A stretch of DNA of 64,000 nt from contig NZ_CP046640.1 in the NCBI RefSeq assembly GCF_017751145.1, positions 1,096,137 through 1,160,136 of the forward strand, read 5' to 3'. This stretch comes from Iocasia fonsfrigidae. GTDB taxonomy: Bacteria > Bacillota > Halanaerobiia > Halanaerobiales > DTU029. Numbering within the stretch: position 1 is the first letter of the stretch; every line of letters begins with the position of its first letter. The position numbers were made by a program, and so were the translations under genes. A model generated the notes under the pieces. That model searched no databases, was not told where the DNA came from, and saw nothing but the letters and a program-made list of their open reading frames with translations. This document shows, in pieces, positions 34,417 to 42,555 of the stretch.

Positions 34417-34467
34417 TTGACAGAAAGCAGAATCTTTTTTATAATAGAAGTGTACTCATATGGTATA
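34417..34467 (+). promoter_or_regulatory. rrf2 promoter with autoregulatory site
   Basis: TTGACA (34417-34422), 17 bp, TATAAT (34440-34445). Just after the start lies TGTACT-CATAT-GGTATA (34451-34467), the same TRTACT-N5-RGTAYA layout as the two sites before cooS. Confidence 0.72.
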
Positions 34468-34493
34468 CTTAGAATTATTAAAGAAGGGAGGAA

Positions 34494-34910
34494 ATGATGA
34501 AGTTAACACAGGCTACAGACTATGCTTTTAGATTAGTATTATATTTAGCAAAGAATAAAGAAGAAGTTGTGGAAGCAAAGTATATCTCTGAGGCAGAAAA
34601 GATACCCAGACGTTTTTTACTTAAGATTGCCAGGCAATTAATCCAGGCTGGAATTATTGAATCTTACCGGGGTCAGAATGGTGGTTATAAAATAGCCAGA
34701 GATCCAGCTGAGATTACCCTCAAGGATGTAGTGCTTGCTATCGAAGGGAGTATAATAATTAACAAATGTCAGGAAGATCCTGAGTTTTGCAACCGGAAGG
34801 CCCAGGGCTTTTGTGCGATCCATTGTTGTTTGAATTCAATACTGGCTGTAATGGAAAAAGAATTTGAAAAATATACTTTTGCTACTTTACTTAATTATAA
34901 TAGGAATTAA
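34494..34910 (+). CDS. Rrf2-family regulator, probable Fe-S sensor
   Basis: 138 residues. The N-terminal winged helix begins MKLTQATDYAFRLVLYLA, and RFLLKIARQLIQAGIIESYRGQNGGYKIA is the recognition helix and wing. The cysteine segment KCQEDPEFC...FCAIHCCL provides at least three ligands for an iron-sulfur cluster, as in IscR/NsrR/RsrR relatives. It sits just before the cooS-like operon, and the same palindrome occurs at its own promoter and twice before cooS, so it likely controls both. Confidence 0.87.
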   Translation: MMKLTQATDYAFRLVLYLAKNKEEVVEAKYISEAEKIPRRFLLKIARQLIQAGIIESYRGQNGGYKIARDPAEITLKDVVLAIEGSIIINKCQEDPEFCNRKAQGFCAIHCCLNSILAVMEKEFEKYTFATLLNYNRN

Positions 34911-34959
34911 GTTTGCAAGATAATTCTTTTGTATTTATATTGTAGTTGTAATTTATCCA

Positions 34960-35018
34960 ATAGTATACTAAATTAGTACACTATAAATTTTTAGCTTAAA
35001 CTATACTAAAACAGTATA
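34960..35018 (+). promoter_or_regulatory. Two Rrf2-type operators before cooS
   Basis: Site 1: ATAGTATACTAA meets ATTAGTACACTAT (34960-34984), a 25-bp near-perfect palindrome. Site 2: TATACT-AAAAC-AGTATA (35002-35018). Both are TATACT-N5-AGTAYA, 38 bp apart, a helical-phase spacing close to 3.6 turns. No clear promoter could be fixed in the 34911-35234 gap; TTGTAG at 34940 with TATACT at 34964 is possible. Confidence 0.72.
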
Positions 35019-35234
35019 CAAATGTTTTCTAATTCCAGTTTAGCCTTAGTTAAAAGGTTTTAAACCGCTTGCTTTTGTGAATAAATTATCACAGAAATAT
35101 TAATCTGCTAATCTTGGTTTGTTAAATAAGTAACAGCTGAGATAAGGACTATCCAGGGTGATTGGAAAAATTGCTTGCTGGTTCAAAAGTAGAGAAACAG
35201 GGTGTTTTAAATCAAATTTTAGGAGGAGTTTTTA

Positions 35235-37118
35235 ATGAATCCATGTCAAATGTGTAAAACTGCTGATCTTAAATTAGCTGAATTTATGAAAAAAAGTGTT
35301 CGGGTAGAGACGGCTTTTCAGCGGGAACCGAAACAGGCGGTAAAATGTGGTTTCGGTCTGCAGGGGGTCTGCTGCCGCCTATGTGCGAATGGTCCCTGTC
35401 GGGTTACCCCTGATTCACCACGTGGTGTCTGTGGGGCAGATAGTGATACAATAGTGGCCCGTAATTTTTTGCGGGCCGTAGCGGCCGGTGCAGCCTGTTA
35501 TCTACATATAGTAGAAAACACAGCCCGAAACCTGAAAGAGTTGGGTTTAGGTAATTATAAAACAGAAATAAAAGGAGAGACTACCCTGGATGAACTGGTT
35601 AAAAAGTTTGATCTTAAGGGAGAAGATAGTAAGCACAAAGCAGTTGCGCTAGCAGACAGGGTTTTAGCAGACTTATATAAACCAAGATACCAGGAGATGG
35701 AATTAGTAAAGAAAATGGCCCTGCCAGCCAGATATGAAAACTGGCAGAAATTAGCTATACTCCCTGGGGGCGCTAAATCAGAGGTATTTGATGCACTGAT
35801 TAAAACAAGTACCAATCTATCCAGTGATCCGGTCGATATGTTGTTACATGCTTTAAGATTAGGAATAGCTACTGGTCTTTATGGTTTAACACTAAGCAAT
35901 AAATTAAATGATATTATGCTGGGTGAGGCTAAAATTAGGCCGGCCCGGGTTGGTTTCCGGGTAGTTGATCCTGATTATATTAATATTATGCCGACCGGCC
36001 ATCAGCACTCACTCTTTGCTGTCTTGCAGGAAAGATTACTTAGTCCGGAAGTTAAGGAAAAGGCTCAGGCTGCTGGAGCAAAAGGATTTAAACTAATCGG
36101 CTGTACCTGTGTCGGTCAGGATTATCAGTTGCGGGGAGAACATTATCAAGAGATATATGCTGGCCATGCCGGAAACAACTTTACCAGCGAAGCTTTACTG
36201 GCTACCGGTGGTATTGATCAGATAGTTTCAGAGTTTAACTGTACTATCCCTGGCTTGGAACCAATCGCAAGCGAGTTTATGGTTGATCAGGTCTGTATTG
36301 ATGATGTGGCGAAAAAAGCTAATGCTGACCAGCTGCAGTTTGATCCAGCCCGGGCTACTGAGCTGGCTGATGAGATTATTGACAGAGCAGTTAACAGTTA
36401 TCAACAACGGAGGGACCAGGTCGAGATACAAATTCCGGTAGAACATGGTTATGATGATGTAATTACCGGGGTTAGTGAAAATTCTTTGAAAAAGTTTCTG
36501 GGTGGCACTTACCAGCCCTTAATTGATCTTTTAGCCAGTGGGAAAATTAAGGGAGTAGCTGGAGTTGTAGGCTGTTCTAATTTAACAGCTAAGGGTCATG
36601 ATGTTTTTACCGTTGAGTTGACCAAAGAACTGATTAAACGTGATATTCTGGTTCTGTCAGCTGGTTGTACTACCGGTGGACTGGAGAACTGTGGGCTGGT
36701 TTCTCCTGGGGCAGCTGAGCTGGCTGGTGATAACCTACGGGCGGTTTGTGAAAATCTGGGCATTCCACCAGTGCTTAATTTTGGGCCCTGTCTGGCAATC
36801 GGTAGACTGGAACTGGTAGTTAGTGAACTGGCAGAGATGTTGCAGGTTGATATACCACAATTACCGGTGGTCTTATCTGCACCGCAGTGGCTGGAAGAAC
36901 AGGCCCTGGCTGACGGGGCTTTTGGGCTGGCTCTTGGTCTTCCTTTACACCTGGCTTTACCACCCTTTGTCAGTGGCAGCAAAGTCGTGACCAAAACCTT
37001 GATGGATGATCTAAAAGGACTGACTGGTGGCCGTTTGCTAGTCGAGGGAGATGTTACTGCAGCTGCTCAGGAACTGGAAAAGATTATTATTGAGCGCCGT
37101 CAGGCACTTGGTTTATAA
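35235..37118 (+). CDS. cooS: Carbon monoxide dehydrogenase-like catalytic protein (CooS family)
   Basis: 627 residues, the normal CooS length. The B and D cluster cysteines are complete: C38, C46, C47, C50, C55, C66. The C-cluster ligands are also in place: H256, C292, C336, C447, C478, C519. By my recalled alignment to the Carboxydothermus enzyme, the base His93 falls on Y89 and the acid Lys563 (EKAVAI motif) on Q556 (EEQALAD). Both are thought essential for CO/CO2 turnover, so activity on CO is uncertain. Two extra N-terminal cysteines (CQMC) are present. GC content is clearly above the surrounding genes. AGGAGG precedes the ATG. First gene of an operon with a ferredoxin and a flavoprotein. 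Confidence 0.85.
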   Translation: MNPCQMCKTADLKLAEFMKKSVRVETAFQREPKQAVKCGFGLQGVCCRLCANGPCRVTPDSPRGVCGADSDTIVARNFLRAVAAGAACYLHIVENTARNLKELGLGNYKTEIKGETTLDELVKKFDLKGEDSKHKAVALADRVLADLYKPRYQEMELVKKMALPARYENWQKLAILPGGAKSEVFDALIKTSTNLSSDPVDMLLHALRLGIATGLYGLTLSNKLNDIMLGEAKIRPARVGFRVVDPDYINIMPTGHQHSLFAVLQERLLSPEVKEKAQAAGAKGFKLIGCTCVGQDYQLRGEHYQEIYAGHAGNNFTSEALLATGGIDQIVSEFNCTIPGLEPIASEFMVDQVCIDDVAKKANADQLQFDPARATELADEIIDRAVNSYQQRRDQVEIQIPVEHGYDDVITGVSENSLKKFLGGTYQPLIDLLASGKIKGVAGVVGCSNLTAKGHDVFTVELTKELIKRDILVLSAGCTTGGLENCGLVSPGAAELAGDNLRAVCENLGIPPVLNFGPCLAIGRLELVVSELAEMLQVDIPQLPVVLSAPQWLEEQALADGAFGLALGLPLHLALPPFVSGSKVVTKTLMDDLKGLTGGRLLVEGDVTAAAQELEKIIIERRQALGL

Positions 37119-37143
37119 ACTGGGTTTGTTAAAGGAGAGATAA

Positions 37144-37689
37144 ATGATGAAGAGAATAGTTATTGATCAGGACTTATGTCAGGCCTGTAAAAGCTGTGTG
37201 CTGGCCTGTATGCTTAAAAATAGTGAACTGAATTCACTACTGGAGCTGGATTTGACTGATCCCCGCAATCAGGCCTGTAATAAGATTGTTCTCAACCGGG
37301 GCGGCCAGGTAATTCCCCTGTTTTGCCGCCACTGTGATGAGGCTGCCTGTCTGGAAGCCTGCATGTCCGGGGCTTTACAGAGGGATGAAGAGACTGGCCA
37401 TATTAGCTGTGCTCAGGAACAGTGTGCAGGTTGCTGGATGTGTGTAATGTCCTGTCCTTATGGTCTGATTTTTCCCGGGGTGAGAAATAGAATTAAGGTG
37501 ACAGATACAGAAAGGGAAACTGACGATGAGTATGAAAGTAAAACTGGAAATAAAAATAAATTTGTGGATGAGGTAGCCAACAAATGTGATATGTGTGCTG
37601 GCCGGGATGAACCGTCCTGTGTCGCTAATTGTCCCACTGGAGCGATTAAATTAATTGAAGTGGAGACCAGGCAGGGGGTGCTAAGATGA
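37144..37689 (+). CDS. cooF: CooF-like iron-sulfur protein
   Basis: 181 residues with four cysteine-rich cluster motifs: CQACKSCVLAC, FCRHCDEAACLEAC, CAGCWMCVMSCP and CDMCAGRDEPSCVANCP, fit for four [4Fe-4S] clusters. In CODH clusters this protein passes electrons from CooS to a partner. Here the partner is the flavoprotein encoded immediately downstream with a 4-bp overlap. AAAGGAGA precedes the ATG at 37144; a second ATG follows directly. Confidence 0.9.
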   Translation: MMKRIVIDQDLCQACKSCVLACMLKNSELNSLLELDLTDPRNQACNKIVLNRGGQVIPLFCRHCDEAACLEACMSGALQRDEETGHISCAQEQCAGCWMCVMSCPYGLIFPGVRNRIKVTDTERETDDEYESKTGNKNKFVDEVANKCDMCAGRDEPSCVANCPTGAIKLIEVETRQGVLR

Positions 37690-38942
37690 GACATTTAATT
37701 ATTGGTAGTAGTGCTGCCGGAATAAGTGCTGCCAGGACTATTAGAAAATTAGATCCTGCTGCGGAAATAACTATTATTTCTAAAGATGAGACAATATATT
37801 CTCGCTGTTTATTACATCATTTTATTAGTGGGGCTAGATCTGAGGATAGACTTGCCTTTATTCCAGCTGATTTTATGGTTAAGAAGCAGATCGACTGGAA
37901 GAAAGGCCAGGAAGTTGTCCGGGTTATAGCAGCAGAAAAACTTGTGGAAACAAAGAAGGGAGAAAAGTACGGTTATGACAAATTGTTAATTGCTACTGGC
38001 TCTAGAGCGTTCTTACCTCCTATTGCTGGTCTTCGTCAAGGAAAGCAGGTCTATACCTTGCGTGATCTTCAGGATGCTAAAAAGATTAAAGAGATGAGCC
38101 AGGATAAGCAGCAGATAGCAATTATTGGGGCTGGCTTAATTGGTATCGATCTGGCTACAAGCTTAAAAACCTCTGCTAATCAGGTGGCAGTGATTGAACT
38201 GGCCCCCCATATTTTGCCCCTGCAGTTAGATCAGCAGGCAGCCGCTAATTATGAAAAATTATTTAACTCACAGGGAATTGAAATATATACTAATAATAGC
38301 GTAAATGAGGTTATTCTGGATCAGCATGATAATGTTGTTGAACTGGTTTTGCAGGATGGGAGCAGTCTGAAAACTGATTTAATTCTTGTGGCTACTGGAG
38401 TCAGGACAAATGTTTCGCTGGTGGACGGAACAGGGGTTAAGATAGATAAAGGAATTCTGGTTGATGAGCATCAAGAAAGTTCTAGCAAGGATATCTATGC
38501 CGCCGGTGATGTCTGTCAGTCCTATGAGGTATTCCAGGGAGAAAAAAGTCTGACTCCGATCTGGCCAGTGGCAGTCAAACAGGGTGAGACAGCGGCTTAT
38601 AATATGGTAGGGTTGGAAAAAAGATTAACTGACAATTTTGCCAGCAAAAATTCAATGCGCTTTGCTGGTCTATCGACAATTAGTTATGGTCTGGTAGAGT
38701 CACCTGATAATAGCTACCAAATACAGGTCAGGACTGAGCGAAACTGTTATCAGAAGGTAATCTACAAAGATGGGATTATCTATGGAGCGCTTATTCAAGG
38801 AGAGCTTGAAAATGCCGGGGTTCTTGGTAAATTAATTAAAGATAAGATAGCTGTCGACGATTATCTCGATAATATTTTCACCTTAAGCTATGCTGATTTT
38901 TTTGCACAGCAGGAAGATGCTAGTTTTAGCTATAAAATTTAA
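37686..38942 (+). CDS. FAD-dependent NAD(P) oxidoreductase
   Basis: 418 residues of the pyridine-nucleotide disulfide/NADH oxidase family. FAD-binding GSSAAGISAAR at the N-terminus, NAD-binding IIGAGLIGIDLA near residue 145, and YAAGDVC near residue 277. A cysteine in YSRCLLHHF occupies the place of the redox cysteine of CoA-disulfide reductases. CooS-CooF-flavoprotein triplets occur in several clostridia and would link the cluster protein to NAD(P)H. Overlaps cooF by 4 bp and ends in a terminator. Confidence 0.87.
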   Translation: MRHLIIGSSAAGISAARTIRKLDPAAEITIISKDETIYSRCLLHHFISGARSEDRLAFIPADFMVKKQIDWKKGQEVVRVIAAEKLVETKKGEKYGYDKLLIATGSRAFLPPIAGLRQGKQVYTLRDLQDAKKIKEMSQDKQQIAIIGAGLIGIDLATSLKTSANQVAVIELAPHILPLQLDQQAAANYEKLFNSQGIEIYTNNSVNEVILDQHDNVVELVLQDGSSLKTDLILVATGVRTNVSLVDGTGVKIDKGILVDEHQESSSKDIYAAGDVCQSYEVFQGEKSLTPIWPVAVKQGETAAYNMVGLEKRLTDNFASKNSMRFAGLSTISYGLVESPDNSYQIQVRTERNCYQKVIYKDGIIYGALIQGELENAGVLGKLIKDKIAVDDYLDNIFTLSYADFFAQQEDASFSYKI

Positions 38943-38957
38943 GCAGCCATACCTACT

Positions 38958-38992
38958 AACCAGACCATTGAGATAATGGTCTGGTTTTTTTT
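38958..38992 (+). terminator. Rho-independent terminator of the cooS operon
   Basis: AACCAGACCATT and its complement around GAGATA, then eight T. Confidence 0.92.
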
Positions 38993-39043
38993 GAGGTGTG
39001 GCTTGGAGAGAAAGGGGAAAACACCATATATGATGTTATTATA

Positions 39044-39105
39044 AAACGTCAAAGTGTGTGAAAACCAAGTAAAAAATGGTATAATTAATGTAATAATAAA
39101 TTAAG
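39044..39105 (+). repeat. Promoter-bearing repeat, copy C
   Basis: AACGTCAAAGTGTGTGAAAA, then TGGTATAAT and TAATAATAAATTAA, matching copies at 22611 and 33265. It precedes the HEAT-like gene and probably drives it. Confidence 0.75.
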
Positions 39106-39184
39106 CAAACTCAAATATGTTAGAGCACACAGTTTCTGGACAAGCTAAAATATATTTTAGTATAAATATAGTGGGGAGGTTAAT

Positions 39185-39730
39185 ATGGATAAGGATATTG
39201 AAAGACTGTTTAAAGATATTAATTCGAAAGATAATCATGTAAGACTAAAGGCTTTAAATCAATTACTTAAAATTACAGATAATACTGTGGATTGGTTTGA
39301 TGATGTATATCTAGAATTAGTAGAGAAGTTAAGCAATAATAATTCTTACCAGAGATCTATTAGTATACTGCTCCTTTGTAATTTAGCTAAGAGTGATAAG
39401 AATAATAAGGTTGCTGGATTATTAAGCGATATACTAACACATACCTATGATAAAAAATTTATAACTTCAAGACAATGTATTCAAAACATATGGAAAATTG
39501 CTATTTTAGATAAAAAATATGAAACCCAAATAGTGAATCATTTAAACCAACAATATATAACTTGCAAAGATGAAAAACATTTTAATCTTATTCGTCAGGA
39601 TATTATCGAGACTTTAAATAAGATTTACAAAAAAAATTTAGATGAAGATTTAAAGGAAAAAATTTTAAAGTTAATTGAAATAGAAGAGGTTGAAAAATAT
39701 AGAAGGGGATATACAAAAATACTCCATTAA
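39185..39730 (+). CDS. HEAT-repeat-like protein
   Basis: 181 residues, all helical, with weak repeats of about 40 residues (DNHVRLKALNQLLKI; YQRSISILLLCNLAK) suggesting a HEAT/ARM-like solenoid. Such proteins bind other proteins or nucleic acid. No enzyme motif. GGGGAGGT precedes the ATG. No linked gene on the same strand. Confidence 0.55.
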   Translation: MDKDIERLFKDINSKDNHVRLKALNQLLKITDNTVDWFDDVYLELVEKLSNNNSYQRSISILLLCNLAKSDKNNKVAGLLSDILTHTYDKKFITSRQCIQNIWKIAILDKKYETQIVNHLNQQYITCKDEKHFNLIRQDIIETLNKIYKKNLDEDLKEKILKLIEIEEVEKYRRGYTKILH

Positions 39731-39777
39731 CATAAACCTTCGCCAGAGAAAATATAATGTTCATTTTCATCAAAGTA

Positions 39778-39882
39778 TTCTCTTAATATCTCAGTTATTA
39801 CTGTAATCAATATTTGCTAAGTCACTTACAAATTCCTTGCAGGAAATTAATGTTAAAATTAAATACCAGTGTATTATAACTA
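39778..39882 (+). repeat. GCAGGAAATTAATG repeat, copy 1
   Basis: Shares TCAATATTTGCTAAGT and TTGCAGGAAATTAATGT with 49953-50070, and TTAAAATTAAATACCAGTGT with 52665-52751. Relative to the longest copy, the middle has been deleted between two AAATTAATG repeats. Confidence 0.7.
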
Positions 39883-39915
39883 TTGTAAAGCGAAATATAA
39901 AAACATGTTAGAAAT

Positions 39916-39955
39916 TAAAAACCTCCGCATTTTAAAAATGTGCGGAGGCTTTTTA
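39916..39955. terminator. Bidirectional terminator
   Basis: CCTCCGCA (39922-39929) and TGCGGAGG (39941-39948), with A/T runs on both sides; it serves the HEAT-like gene and the convergent XRE gene. Confidence 0.85.
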
Positions 39956-39971
39956 CAATTTGCATTTTCAT

Positions 39972-40439
39972 TTATTTTTCATCATTCTCCAAAAAAGTCC
40001 TCTTCAATTCAACAGTTATCCAGCCCCTTGTATCCCGATCAGCTTTTTGATATTTTTTCTTAAGGAGATTTAAGATTTCTGTAAAATCAGACCTGTCCTG
40101 CTTGTCATTAAGATCACCTGCATCATTTTCAAGTTCAGCTAAAATATTTAATAAGGCCTCTCTGGCTTCTTCTTTAGGGAAATAGTTTGCATATTTCCTT
40201 ATAATCTCTTCTAAAGATTTCTTCATGGGACCTTTCCCAGTTTTAATCCATTTCTGATTTATCCCGAACTCGTTACAAACATTAGATATTAATTGATTTG
40301 AAGGGTTATTGTTATAATTTTCTAGTGCACCAATAGTAGATCTACTTATATTTAAACGGTTTGCAAAACTTTCTTGTGTTAAATCAAATGAATTTCTAAC
40401 TTTTTTAATTCTGTCATTAATAACAAATTCGTCATTCAA
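39972..40439 (-). CDS. XRE-family transcriptional regulator
   Basis: 155 residues. N-terminal HTH_3 domain: RIKKVRNSFDLTQESFANRLNISRSTIGALENYNNNPSNQLI. The phrase FGINQKWIKTGKGPM is typical of phage-type repressors that follow this HTH. The C-terminal half is helical and acidic. AAAGGAAG lies 8 nt before the TTG at 40439, which starts the conserved domain; longer readings add a hydrophobic non-conserved stretch. Likely a repressor left by or serving a mobile element. Confidence 0.72.
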   Translation of the reverse strand: MNDEFVINDRIKKVRNSFDLTQESFANRLNISRSTIGALENYNNNPSNQLISNVCNEFGINQKWIKTGKGPMKKSLEEIIRKYANYFPKEEAREALLNILAELENDAGDLNDKQDRSDFTEILNLLKKKYQKADRDTRGWITVELKRTFLENDEK

Positions 40440-40730
40440 TGGTTTGACTTCCTTTCGAAAAAGAATAAAATACACAAAAAATAACATTATAATATAAGTA
40501 TAAAGTTATTTATTATACAAAAACTGAGATACATATATATTGAATGTCATAATAAATACGACAATAAAATTTAATATAAGAAGAAAGGAGGTTTACTAAG
40601 AACTAAAATAACAGTATTCAGTCGGCTCTGTTACTGTTATAAAATACTATTTAATTATATCACAGCAGTATATTCATGTAAATTTTACCGCATTATTTAA
40701 CTTAAGGTCATAGTTTAAAATATAAATATA
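40440..40730. other. Gap between two XRE genes
   Basis: Holds a 9-bp inverted repeat, ATAACAGTA (40608-40616) and TACTGTTAT (40632-40640), and an orphan AGAAAGGAGGT at 40581-40591 with no start codon after it. A similar orphan ribosome-site sequence lies at 40992-41002. No gene seen. Confidence 0.5.
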
Positions 40731-40949
40731 TTATTCATGGCTTTCATCTGGAACATAAGTCAGCAGATCTCCTACCTGGCAGTCAAAGAATTTACAGATG
40801 GTGTCCAGGGTCTCAGAAGAAAAGCGAGTTACTTTCTGGTTGTACCAGTTGGAGATTGTATTTTTATCTAATCCAGTTTGTTTACTGAGTTCTATCATGG
40901 ACTTAATACCATGTTCAGCCATTAAAATTGCCAAACGATTTTTTATCAT
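40731..40949 (-). CDS. Small XRE (Cro/CI-like) regulator
   Basis: 72 residues, a lone helix-turn-helix domain: SMIELSKQTGLDKNTISNWYNQKV, then FSSETLDTICKFFDCQVGDLLTY, the usual ending of YozG-like proteins. It binds DNA and may repress itself. AAAGGA lies about 13 nt before the ATG, a little far. No partner gene is visible. Confidence 0.8.
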   Translation of the reverse strand: MIKNRLAILMAEHGIKSMIELSKQTGLDKNTISNWYNQKVTRFSSETLDTICKFFDCQVGDLLTYVPDESHE

Positions 40950-41029
40950 AATTAAGTATCATTCCTTTAGTTATCCCTGATTCTTTCTAAATAGAAAGGA
41001 GGTATCCATCTATTAATCCAGGTAAAAAG

Positions 41030-41050
41030 AGAACAGCTGCCAGCTGTTCT
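41030..41050. other. Hairpin between XRE gene and small gene
   Basis: AGAACAGCT-GCC-AGCTGTTCT. No T run follows. It may be a regulator site. Confidence 0.4.
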
Positions 41051-41148
41051 GTAAGCTTATTCCATTAATAATTATACCATATGGACAGGTTTTTGTAAAT
41101 TTGTGGTAGAGGTGTTTTACTGGAGTATGGTTCCCGGGAGGGGTTGCT

Positions 41149-41295
41149 GTGCAAAGAGGAGAGGAACGACAGGAAGGTCTACCAGAATATCAACCGGGAG
41201 ATAAGATCTACAAGTTATTTAACCACAATATAGTAATAATAAGGGGAAAAGATGAGGAGTTTATCATTAAAATTGTCAAGTTGAAAAAAGAATAA
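41149..41295 (+). CDS. Small 48-residue protein
   Basis: GTG start at 41149 with CGGGAGGGG 7 nt upstream, and stop at 41293-41295. The product is hydrophilic and looks like a small beta domain (PEYQPGDKIYKLFNHNIVII then FIIKIVKLKKE). Good ribosome site, coding-like codon use and a terminator directly behind support a real gene. No family recognised. Confidence 0.5.
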   Translation: MQRGEERQEGLPEYQPGDKIYKLFNHNIVIIRGKDEEFIIKIVKLKKE

Positions 41296-41317
41296 AGGTG
41301 TTTGACCTGGGGCCCTG

Positions 41318-41350
41318 GGCCGGGAATTTATTTTTCCGGTCTATTTTTTT
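41318..41350 (+). terminator. Rho-independent terminator
   Basis: GGCCGGGAA opposite TTTCCGGTC, then seven T; follows the 48-residue gene. Confidence 0.78.
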
Positions 41351-41438
41351 ATCTTAATAGAGGGGAGGGGATAAGTAATATAGTCTAAGTTTGGTAAGTA
41401 TAATTCGAAATCTTTAATTAAAATGGGAGGAAAAAATA

Positions 41439-42482
41439 ATGTTGAAAAAGGGAATTTTACTTTTTACACTGTTGATATTATTAGTTTCTGTATTAGCAGG
41501 TGGTGTTTTGGCTGAGGATAAAGAAGTATATGAAATGAAATTTGGTGTTTCTAACCCACCGAAGGAATACCATCATTCCTGGACCCCCTATATAGTCTTT
41601 AAAAATGAAGTTGAATTAAGGTCTAATGGCCGCTTACAGGTCAAAATCTTTCCCGGGGGACAGCTGGGTAGTATTGAATCAATGGTAAACCAGGTGAGGA
41701 TGGGTGCAATTGAGGCCACAGAACCGTCTGATGGACACCTGGCCAGCATTTATCCAAATATTCAAGTATTTTCTATACCGTATCTTTTTTCCAACCGCAT
41801 GGTTGCCTGGGAAGTATTGGGTGGGCCATTTGGTCAAAAAATGATTGAAGATATGGCGCAAAAAACCGGATTAAGGGCTTTATTCTGGAGTGAAAATGGT
41901 GGTTTCCGGCATTATTCTAATGATAAAAGACTAGTTAAAACCCCCGCTGATATGAAGGGCTTAAAGATTAGAACAATGAACATACCTTTACATATGAAAA
42001 TAGTTGAAGACCTGGGTGCCAGTCCTACCCCAATATCCTGGAATGAACTATATACAGCACTGCAGACAGGTGTTGTAGATGGACAGGAGAACTCTGTGGC
42101 TACATTTCTGGTTCCTAAACTGGAAGAAGTACAGAAATATATTATTCTCGATGGGCATGTATACGGTGTTAATTCTATAGTTCTTAATGAAGAATGGTAT
42201 CAGGGCTTACCAGATGATTTAAAAGAGATTATCCATCAATCAGCTCAGATTGCCTTGTCCGTTAACCACGGGTTGACAGTTGCCAGAGAAGTAAAAGGTA
42301 TTGAATATTTGAAAGAAAAGGGAGTCCAGATTTATCGGCCTACCCTGGAAGAGAAAGTATTATTTAAAGAGAAGACACAGCAGTCGGCAATTGACTGGTT
42401 AAATAATAATCTTGATCCAGACTGGGTTAAGGGAATTTTGGAGGCAACAGAAAAGGCAGAGAAGGAATTAGGGTTGAATTAA
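41439..42482 (+). CDS. dctP: TRAP transporter solute-binding protein
   Basis: 347 residues with a cleavable signal peptide (MLKKG, hydrophobic, cleavage likely after VLAE). DctP landmarks: RLQVKIFPGGQLGS near residue 65, LKIRTMNIPLHMKIVEDLGASPTPISWNELYTALQTGVVDGQEN in the middle with the Arg that binds the substrate carboxylate. It captures an organic acid. The enolase-superfamily enzyme at the end of this operon suggests a sugar acid. Confidence 0.92.
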   Translation: MLKKGILLFTLLILLVSVLAGGVLAEDKEVYEMKFGVSNPPKEYHHSWTPYIVFKNEVELRSNGRLQVKIFPGGQLGSIESMVNQVRMGAIEATEPSDGHLASIYPNIQVFSIPYLFSNRMVAWEVLGGPFGQKMIEDMAQKTGLRALFWSENGGFRHYSNDKRLVKTPADMKGLKIRTMNIPLHMKIVEDLGASPTPISWNELYTALQTGVVDGQENSVATFLVPKLEEVQKYIILDGHVYGVNSIVLNEEWYQGLPDDLKEIIHQSAQIALSVNHGLTVAREVKGIEYLKEKGVQIYRPTLEEKVLFKEKTQQSAIDWLNNNLDPDWVKGILEATEKAEKELGLN

Positions 42483-42555
42483 TATTACCCGGTACCTTAG
42501 TTCTCCAGGGGAATTACTCCTGGAGAACCTATCTTCTTTAAGTTAGGAGGAAAAT

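Noticed and set aside
36596-36994. 132-residue minus-strand frame in cooS
   Set aside because: An antisense shadow produced by the GC-rich codons of cooS; the protein has no recognisable fold.
39869-40063. 64-residue plus-strand frame
   Set aside because: Runs through a repeat, a bidirectional terminator and the end of the XRE gene; no ribosome site.
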